A DNA stretch of 64,000 bases from positions 1 to 64,000 of IMG/VR virus record IMGVR_UViG_3300015242_000024, one strand, 5' to 3'. The notes below the pieces were generated by a model, which made no database searches, was not told the origin of the DNA, and was given only the letters and a program-made list of their open reading frames with translations. Origin of the DNA: a virus. Shown here piece after piece: positions 58,634-64,000 of the stretch. How positions within the stretch are numbered: position 1 is the first letter of the stretch; every line of letters begins with the position of its first letter. The position numbers were made by a program, and so were the translations under genes.

Positions 58634-61600
58634 TTGGCTTACACAGAACTACATTTGCATGATTACTATTCCACTCTGGATGGACTGAATTCCCCAGAGG
58701 AATATATGGTCAGGGCAAAGGAACTGGGCATGACCCACCTTTCCCAGACTAATCACGGAACTCTTCTTGGTCACCGTGAATTCCAGAAGGCAGCCAAGGA
58801 TGCTGGTATTGTTCCTATTCTTGGTGTTGAGGCTTACATTTCGCCTACCGACCGCTTTGACCGTCGTGCCAAGAACAAGCGTTCTGATGGTACCAACATC
58901 TATAACCACCTTATCATCTTGGCTCAGGGGGAAACGGGTCTAAAGACTCTGAATAAGCTGAACGAGGCTGCGTGGACCGAAGGTTTTTACTCCAAGCCAC
59001 GAATTGATATGGAGCTTCTTGAGGAGCACAACGAAGGTCTCATCGTTCTGTCTGGTTGCCTCAACAGCATGCTGTGCAAGGCAATTGAGGCGGGTAACGT
59101 TGATGAGGCTCACAACATTGCCCTCAGATTCAAGGATATTCTGGGAGACCGGTTTTACATTGAAGTTCAGGCACATAATCCAAAGGCAATGAATGAGGCT
59201 CTATTCGAGATTGCCGATAGAAATGGTATTCCGCCGGTTGTAACTTCCGACTGCCATTACGCGCGTAAGGAAGACCTGTGGATTGAAGAGGCTATGCTGA
59301 TTCTCTCTACCAAGCCTAAGTTTGGTAAGGAGTTCGAGTTCAGTAAGTCTCAGAAGATGGATATGCTGGAGCGATTCAACTATCTATATCCTGACCGAAT
59401 GATGTCTTTCGAAGAAATCCAGATTTATCTCAAGTCTGCTGAAGAGCAGCTTAATGATTTTGCGAATAATGGATTTAATCGGGAAGACATTGTAACGAAT
59501 ACTGAAGTAATTGCTTCTCGAATTGAAGAGTATCCATTCCATCAGAATCTTGACCTGCTTCCTAGGCCAAAGAATGGTAATCCTGATGACCTTCTGGAAA
59601 AGAAGGCCCGAGCCGGTTTGCGTAATCGTGGTCTCGACAAGGAGCCTGAGTATGTAGCACGCCTTGATGAAGAGCTTGAAATCATCAAGAACAAGGATTT
59701 CTCAACCTACTTTCTCATTGTGGCTAACACCATTAAGTGGGCAAAGGACCAGGGAATTCTTGTTGGTCCTGGTCGTGGTTCTGGTGCGGGTTCTCTCGTT
59801 AACTACGCTCTTGGTATTACTGAAGTTGACCCTATCAAGTATGGGCTTCTGTTCTTCCGATTCATTAACCCGGAACGAAATGACTTCCCTGACATTGATA
59901 CAGACTTTGAGGACCGTAGGCGCAATGAGGTAAAGGATTACCTAACCAGGAAGTTCACTCACGTTGCATCTATTGCTACAGTGGGTTACTTCAAGGATAA
60001 GGGTGTTGTCCGCGACGCTGCTCGTGTATTCCGAATTGAGCAGGCAGAGACGGATGAAGCACTCAAGACAATCTCTACCTTTGAGGAGTATCAGACTTCT
60101 TCTGCAACTGAGGCTTACCGTAAGAAGTATCCTGAGGTTGAGAAGTTGGCTCTGGAGCTTCGTGGTCGTATTCGTCAGACTGGTATGCATGCGGCTGGTA
60201 TTGTTATCTCAAAGGAGCCTATTTCAAAGTATGCTCCGATGGAGACTGCTGCCGACCCAAAGGATAAGACGGCTCCACGTAGGGCTCTAGTGGCCCTAGA
60301 CATGAATGAGGCGGCCGACCTTGGTCTGATTAAGTTGGACGCACTTGGTCTAAAGACTCTTGCAGTTATTGGTGACGCTATTGAAATGGTTGAAAAGAAC
60401 CACAATCGAAAGATTGTTCTGACCGACATTCCTCTTGAGGATAAGAAGGTCTACGACATGATTTCGGCGGGTCACACAAAGGGAGTGTTCCAGTGTGAGG
60501 CTGGTCCTTATACAGGACTGATTACTACTATGGGTGGAGTTCACTCGTTTGCTGAACTTGCTGCGTCTAACGCTCTTGTTCGTCCGGGTGCAATGAATAC
60601 CATTGGTGCTGAGTACATCGCTCGAAAGAATGGTGAATCTCAGGTTACGTATCCTCACGAGGTTATGCGGTCCTTCACTGAAGAGACCTATGGTGAGGTT
60701 CTGTATCAGGAGCAGGTCATGCTCGCTATGACTGAATTGGCTGGAATGTCAATGGCAACCGCCGATAAGGTTCGTAAGATTATTGGTAAGAAGAAGGATG
60801 TTAGCGAGTTTGAGCAGTATAAGGCTGAATTCGTAAATGGTGCTTCTGAAAAGGTTGACAGGAAGGTCGCTGAGAAGTTGTGGCATGACTTTGAGGCTCA
60901 CGCGGGCTATTCGTTCAATAAGTCCCATGCTGTTGCATACTCCATGGTTTCATACTGGACTGCATGGCTGAAGGTCTACTATCCAGTAGAATTCGTTTAT
61001 GCTATGATGCGCAACGAGGAAAAGAAGGAAGCGCTCACGACATACCTCATTGAGGCAAAGCGTATGCGGGTTCCGATTAAGTTGCCTCACGTCAACAGTT
61101 CTGAGATTGACTTCACCATTGAGGGTGATGGCATCAGATTCGGTTTGGCAGACATTAAGTTTATCTCAACGAACCTTGCTACGAAGTTGATTGCTCAAAG
61201 ACCGTATGCAAACTATGCGGAATTGGAAGCCAAGGTTAAAGAGAAGGGAAACGGACTCAATGTTCGTGTTTTGACATCAATGAATGCGATTGGTGCAGCA
61301 ACATTCCCTGACAATCCTAAGCGTGGAGATGAGCGTCACTATTTCTACGAATACCTAAATATTCCTGCATTCCGAATTCCTGATATGCCTGATGGAGTGA
61401 GGGCACAATTTACTCCATTGAATCAGTTCCGTGAAGGTGACACATGCGCTGTCATGGGAATGGTAAAGAATGTAAAGCGTGGTCAGGGATGGTCTCGAAT
61501 TGAGATTGTTGATGAGACTGGAGAGGCTTCATTCTTCCATAAGGAAGACACTCTGGTTTCGCCTGGTAACTTTTATGCTATGCTTATTGCTAACAAGCGA

Positions 61601-61924
61601 TTGGCTCGGTATGTAGAAATCAGTGATTTCACGCGGGATGCAAATAACACTTTCGTAAGGTACATGTACACCAAGAAGTTCGCTCAACTTACTGAAGGCT
61701 TCTACTACGTTGTTTCCAATCAGACTCGAAAGACGAAGGCTGGAAAGAACATGGCGGACCTAGTCCTTGCGGATGAAGAGAAGAACCTGTATCCTGTACT
61801 AGTGTTCCCACAAATGTTCCACAAGGCTTATGGCTTCTGTAAGGAAGGCGCAATCATTGAGGCGACATTGAAGCAGACACAAGACGGAGATTCATATTTC
61901 CTTGATGAGGTTATCCTCCGATAA
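58634..61924 (+). CDS. dnaE-like: DNA polymerase III alpha subunit (DnaE-like)
   Basis: A 1,096-residue C-family polymerase. N-terminal PHP domain with H7xH9 (ELHLHDYYSTLDG), TNHG, GVEAYI and TSDCHY metal ligands intact, so proofreading by this domain is plausible. Palm with GPGRGSGAGSLVNY and catalytic DIDTDFED (near residue 420). The C-terminal part has an OB-like fold. Start TTG 58634 after AAGGAGAAAAG. Confidence 0.94.
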   Translation: MAYTELHLHDYYSTLDGLNSPEEYMVRAKELGMTHLSQTNHGTLLGHREFQKAAKDAGIVPILGVEAYISPTDRFDRRAKNKRSDGTNIYNHLIILAQGETGLKTLNKLNEAAWTEGFYSKPRIDMELLEEHNEGLIVLSGCLNSMLCKAIEAGNVDEAHNIALRFKDILGDRFYIEVQAHNPKAMNEALFEIADRNGIPPVVTSDCHYARKEDLWIEEAMLILSTKPKFGKEFEFSKSQKMDMLERFNYLYPDRMMSFEEIQIYLKSAEEQLNDFANNGFNREDIVTNTEVIASRIEEYPFHQNLDLLPRPKNGNPDDLLEKKARAGLRNRGLDKEPEYVARLDEELEIIKNKDFSTYFLIVANTIKWAKDQGILVGPGRGSGAGSLVNYALGITEVDPIKYGLLFFRFINPERNDFPDIDTDFEDRRRNEVKDYLTRKFTHVASIATVGYFKDKGVVRDAARVFRIEQAETDEALKTISTFEEYQTSSATEAYRKKYPEVEKLALELRGRIRQTGMHAAGIVISKEPISKYAPMETAADPKDKTAPRRALVALDMNEAADLGLIKLDALGLKTLAVIGDAIEMVEKNHNRKIVLTDIPLEDKKVYDMISAGHTKGVFQCEAGPYTGLITTMGGVHSFAELAASNALVRPGAMNTIGAEYIARKNGESQVTYPHEVMRSFTEETYGEVLYQEQVMLAMTELAGMSMATADKVRKIIGKKKDVSEFEQYKAEFVNGASEKVDRKVAEKLWHDFEAHAGYSFNKSHAVAYSMVSYWTAWLKVYYPVEFVYAMMRNEEKKEALTTYLIEAKRMRVPIKLPHVNSSEIDFTIEGDGIRFGLADIKFISTNLATKLIAQRPYANYAELEAKVKEKGNGLNVRVLTSMNAIGAATFPDNPKRGDERHYFYEYLNIPAFRIPDMPDGVRAQFTPLNQFREGDTCAVMGMVKNVKRGQGWSRIEIVDETGEASFFHKEDTLVSPGNFYAMLIANKRLARYVEISDFTRDANNTFVRYMYTKKFAQLTEGFYYVVSNQTRKTKAGKNMADLVLADEEKNLYPVLVFPQMFHKAYGFCKEGAIIEATLKQTQDGDSYFLDEVILR

Positions 61925-61929
61925 TCTCA

Positions 61930-61951
61930 GGCCCCTTCGGGGGCCAAGCTT
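61930..61951 (+). other. Stem-loop followed by AAGCTT (copy 9)
   Basis: GGCCCC, TTCG, GGGGCC, then AAGCTT. It separates the polymerase and next gene. Confidence 0.75.
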
Positions 61952-61963
61952 TCCTAAGGAGGA

Positions 61964-62155
61964 ATGTTGGACGAACCAACGCAGATTGACCTTGGTCCAT
62001 TTCTCGCGGCTATTGTTGAAGAGTCTGGTGGAGAAGTAAAAATTCCATACGATGTATTCAAGAAGCAGGTTGGAACGAAGGCAATTTCAATTGATATTGA
62101 GGACGATGGCCAGACTCTCGTTCTCCGTGTAGTAGATGGGATTCCAAATGAGTGA
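61964..62155 (+). CDS. Small acidic protein
   Basis: A 63-residue protein. The AAGGAGG is too close to ATG 61964, so TTG 61967 may be used. Short beta-rich, acidic; no domain recognised. Confidence 0.6.
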   Translation: MLDEPTQIDLGPFLAAIVEESGGEVKIPYDVFKKQVGTKAISIDIEDDGQTLVLRVVDGIPNE

Positions 62156-62504
62156 TTATAGTCTGACGCTTGATGCTTACCAAGCAGAGACCGCAGAGAC
62201 AGCCGTTTATCCTGGTGCTGGTGAAGGTGGTCTAGATGCCATCGTGTACACCACACTTGGCCTGTCTGGCGAGGCTGGAGAAATTCCTAACAAGGTTAAG
62301 AAGATTCTTCGGGACGCTGGAGGCACGATTACAAACGAGACGCGTGACGCAATTTCTAAGGAGATTGGCGACACGCTCTGGTATGTGGCTCGGTTGGCTG
62401 ATGAGCTTGGATACAGTCTTGGTGATATCGCTCAGGCAAATCTAGACAAGTTGAATTCCCGCGCTGAGCGGGGAGTTATCGGTGGTAGCGGAGACTACCG
62501 CTGA
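62148..62504 (+). CDS. mazG-like: MazG-like nucleotide pyrophosphohydrolase
   Basis: A 118-residue protein. LSGEAGEIPNKVKK and KEIGDTLWYVARLADEL form the MazG EExxE/EIGD metal site. It hydrolyses nucleoside triphosphates, perhaps cleaning pools or lowering alarmones. ATG 62148 overlaps the upstream stop. Confidence 0.88.
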   Translation: MSDYSLTLDAYQAETAETAVYPGAGEGGLDAIVYTTLGLSGEAGEIPNKVKKILRDAGGTITNETRDAISKEIGDTLWYVARLADELGYSLGDIAQANLDKLNSRAERGVIGGSGDYR

Positions 62505-62508
62505 ATGC

Positions 62509-62520
62509 TATAATAGGCAT
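62509..62520 (+). promoter_or_regulatory. -10 box of leaderless transcript
   Basis: TATAAT (62509-62514), 6 nt before ATG 62521. A hairpin (GGTAG/CTACC, 62484-62499) lies just upstream; the -35 is weak. Confidence 0.55.
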
Positions 62521-62715
62521 ATGAACACAAGCGGCTACTTCCTCCGGGGAATCAATGAAGACCATATTTTGGTATTTCGTTCTGAGGACCCGGAGGAATT
62601 GTTGCGTATTATCCAGCGGCTATGCGCTAGTCGCGATAAACAAATCAGAGCGCTGGCTAAGCAACTTGAACTAGACTGGAACAGTCGAAACTACAATAAG
62701 GAAAATAAGAGATAA
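62521..62715 (+). CDS. Small helical protein
   Basis: A 64-residue, charged protein. Leaderless ATG. It is directly followed by the recombinase GTG. No domain recognised. Confidence 0.65.
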   Translation: MNTSGYFLRGINEDHILVFRSEDPEELLRIIQRLCASRDKQIRALAKQLELDWNSRNYNKENKR

Positions 62716-63738
62716 GTGGCATTTGAAGATTTCATGTCAAAACTGGACCCTAAGACAGCCAAGCGTCTGAAGGTAGCTCAGGAGATTGAGCTTACGCGCT
62801 TTCCTTTGGCTAGCACGGGTCTAACTACAGCACTTGGTGGCGGTATCGGTGCTGGTAGAATTACGCTGGTCTATGGAAATACCAGCAGTGGAAAGTCCGT
62901 CCTGATGATGCAGACCATTGGTTTGCTACAGAAGCAGGGCAAGGTTTGTGCTTGGGTAGACGTTGAAGGTACGTATGAAAAAACCTTTGGTGCCAAGTTG
63001 GGAATTAACAATGATGAGCTAATTCTTATCCAGAAGAGGTCTTTTGGTGCTATCACTGATAGCATTCTTCCGCTGATTCGGGCGGGTGTGGATATGATTG
63101 TCATCGATTCTATTAGTGATGCTCTACCAGAAGTCTTTGTAGACAGTGGTGGAGAGGCAGTAGAGTTTGATAAGATGAAGCAGCTTGGTGCTCATGCCAA
63201 GTCTTGTACAATGATGGTTAACGCCATTCACTATGAGAATGAAGAGACAGCAGTTGTTTTGATTTCTCAGACCACAACAAAGATTGAGTCAACCTACGTA
63301 AAGCAGGTTCCTCATGGTGGTCAGAAGGTACCGTTTGCCTCATCTCAGATTATCAAGTTGACTTCCTCAAATACAGAGAAGCAACAGAAGATGGGTAATA
63401 CGTACATTGGTGACCTCATTATTCAGGCTCCAATTGGTCGCTCCGTAGAGTATTATGTAGAAAAGAACAAGATGGGTCCTCAGTCCCGAAAGGGTGAGTA
63501 CGACCTTTTCTATGCAGGTGACTTTGTGGGTATTGATTCTGTTGGTGAAGTTCTTGACTCAGCAGAAAAGTACGGTGTTGTCAGGAAGTCTGGTGCATGG
63601 TACTATGTTGAGGATGAGAAGTTTCAGGGACGAGACACGACAGTTGCGGCTCTCCGTGAAAATGATATTCTCCTAAAGACAATTACAGAGAAGGTGAATC
63701 TCGTCCTAACCGGCGAACTACCTGATGACGAAGTTTAG
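62716..63738 (+). CDS. RecA/UvsX-like recombinase
   Basis: A 340-residue protein. Walker A GNTSSGKS (54-61), Walker B DMIVIDS (about 125-131), and the Gln/Thr switch block LISQTTT. Starts with GTG. It handles strand exchange for repair and recombination-dependent replication. Confidence 0.92.
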   Translation: MAFEDFMSKLDPKTAKRLKVAQEIELTRFPLASTGLTTALGGGIGAGRITLVYGNTSSGKSVLMMQTIGLLQKQGKVCAWVDVEGTYEKTFGAKLGINNDELILIQKRSFGAITDSILPLIRAGVDMIVIDSISDALPEVFVDSGGEAVEFDKMKQLGAHAKSCTMMVNAIHYENEETAVVLISQTTTKIESTYVKQVPHGGQKVPFASSQIIKLTSSNTEKQQKMGNTYIGDLIIQAPIGRSVEYYVEKNKMGPQSRKGEYDLFYAGDFVGIDSVGEVLDSAEKYGVVRKSGAWYYVEDEKFQGRDTTVAALRENDILLKTITEKVNLVLTGELPDDEV

Positions 63739-63919
63739 TGATTTCGTTGCACAAACTCAGGAGGCTGAGACACCCAGAGGTATGCCTGTCGATGGTGCCT
63801 TTGGGTGTCAGACCTGTCATGAGCAGTGTGACGATGCAGAGTATTTCAGAGTAGAAAAGATTCTACGATGGAAGTGTTCAGAAGGACATGTCTCATACAT
63901 TGAAGACTTTGTTCTCTGA
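63725..63919 (+). CDS. Small Zn-ribbon protein
   Basis: A 64-residue protein with CQTCHEQC and CSEGH, a likely zinc site. ATG 63725 overlaps the recombinase end by 14 nt. Function unknown. Confidence 0.7.
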   Translation: MTKFSDFVAQTQEAETPRGMPVDGAFGCQTCHEQCDDAEYFRVEKILRWKCSEGHVSYIEDFVL

Positions 63920-63932
63920 AATCGAGAATGAC

Positions 63933-64000
63933 GTGAGCCTATTTCTAGGCGGTATGCTTATTGGGGTGGCTATGGGAATCATGGTCACCCTTATTTGCGT
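63933..64000 (+). CDS. Membrane protein, truncated by window end
   Basis: GTG 63933 (or TTG 63909) opens a hydrophobic N-terminus with one membrane segment. It continues past the window. Confidence 0.5.
   Translation, partial: MSLFLGGMLIGVAMGIMVTLIC

Noticed and set aside
1-64000. CRISPR array, integrase, att site or transposase
   Set aside because: No evenly spaced direct repeats, no recombinase motifs and no paired target duplications were seen.

Overview
This window is part of a tailed bacteriophage genome: a siphovirus with a long tail, HK97-type head proteins and a 2,101+ residue tape measure. The probable host is a high-GC Gram-positive (actinobacterial) cell. Four things point there: several genes start 6-7 nt after a TANNNT -10 box (leaderless starts, common in Actinobacteria), many GTG/TTG starts, a B12-dependent (class II) ribonucleotide reductase, and a lysis/tail architecture like that of actinobacteriophages. 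Gene content and order resemble the large Streptomyces phages with their own DnaE-type polymerase, but that placement is from memory and no search was run. No integrase, CRISPR array, insertion sequence or terminase was found.

Layout. (1) 1-1984: a plus-strand row of small genes for membrane, basic, acidic and lipoprotein products, separated by stem-loops ending in AAGCTT. (2) 1985-3430: a mostly non-coding control region with two palindrome families, three perfect DnaA boxes, a promoter and large inverted repeats; it is a candidate origin or regulatory hub. (3) 3431-9615: about 20 small plus-strand genes of unknown function, some Zn-binding or membrane-spanning. Four intergenic hairpins here share the octaloop TGNNGAGT. 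(4) 9845-14123: a minus-strand block with short unknown genes, a C5 DNA methyltransferase, a divergent ThyX, three threonine tRNAs covering all Thr codons, and a secreted lysozyme-like protein. (5) 14227-18306: two tandem paralogous glycosyltransferases and NrdJ. (6) 18307-19416: the endolysin and a candidate small RNA. (7) 19459-53538: virion and lysis genes, comprising LamG protein, portal, membrane protein, protease/scaffold, major capsid, lectin/collagen protein, connectors, tail tube, frameshifted tail chaperones, tape measure, tail tip and fibre proteins, HNH nuclease, phosphoesterase and holin. (8) 53478-64000: a DNA-binding protein and the replication module, comprising DnaB-type helicase, primase, gp32-like SSB, HNH nuclease, DnaE polymerase, MazG and a RecA-like recombinase.

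How it fits together. The phage makes its own deoxynucleotides (NrdJ, ThyX, MazG) and copies its DNA with helicase, primase, SSB, DnaE and RecA-like protein. It may modify DNA or surfaces with the methyltransferase and glycosyltransferases. It then builds a head and long tail carrying two peptidoglycan-cutting domains in the tape measure, and lyses the cell with an amidase endolysin and a holin encoded about 35 kb apart. Expression signals are unusually compact: terminator-like hairpins are fused to promoters, and several genes start at the transcription start itself.
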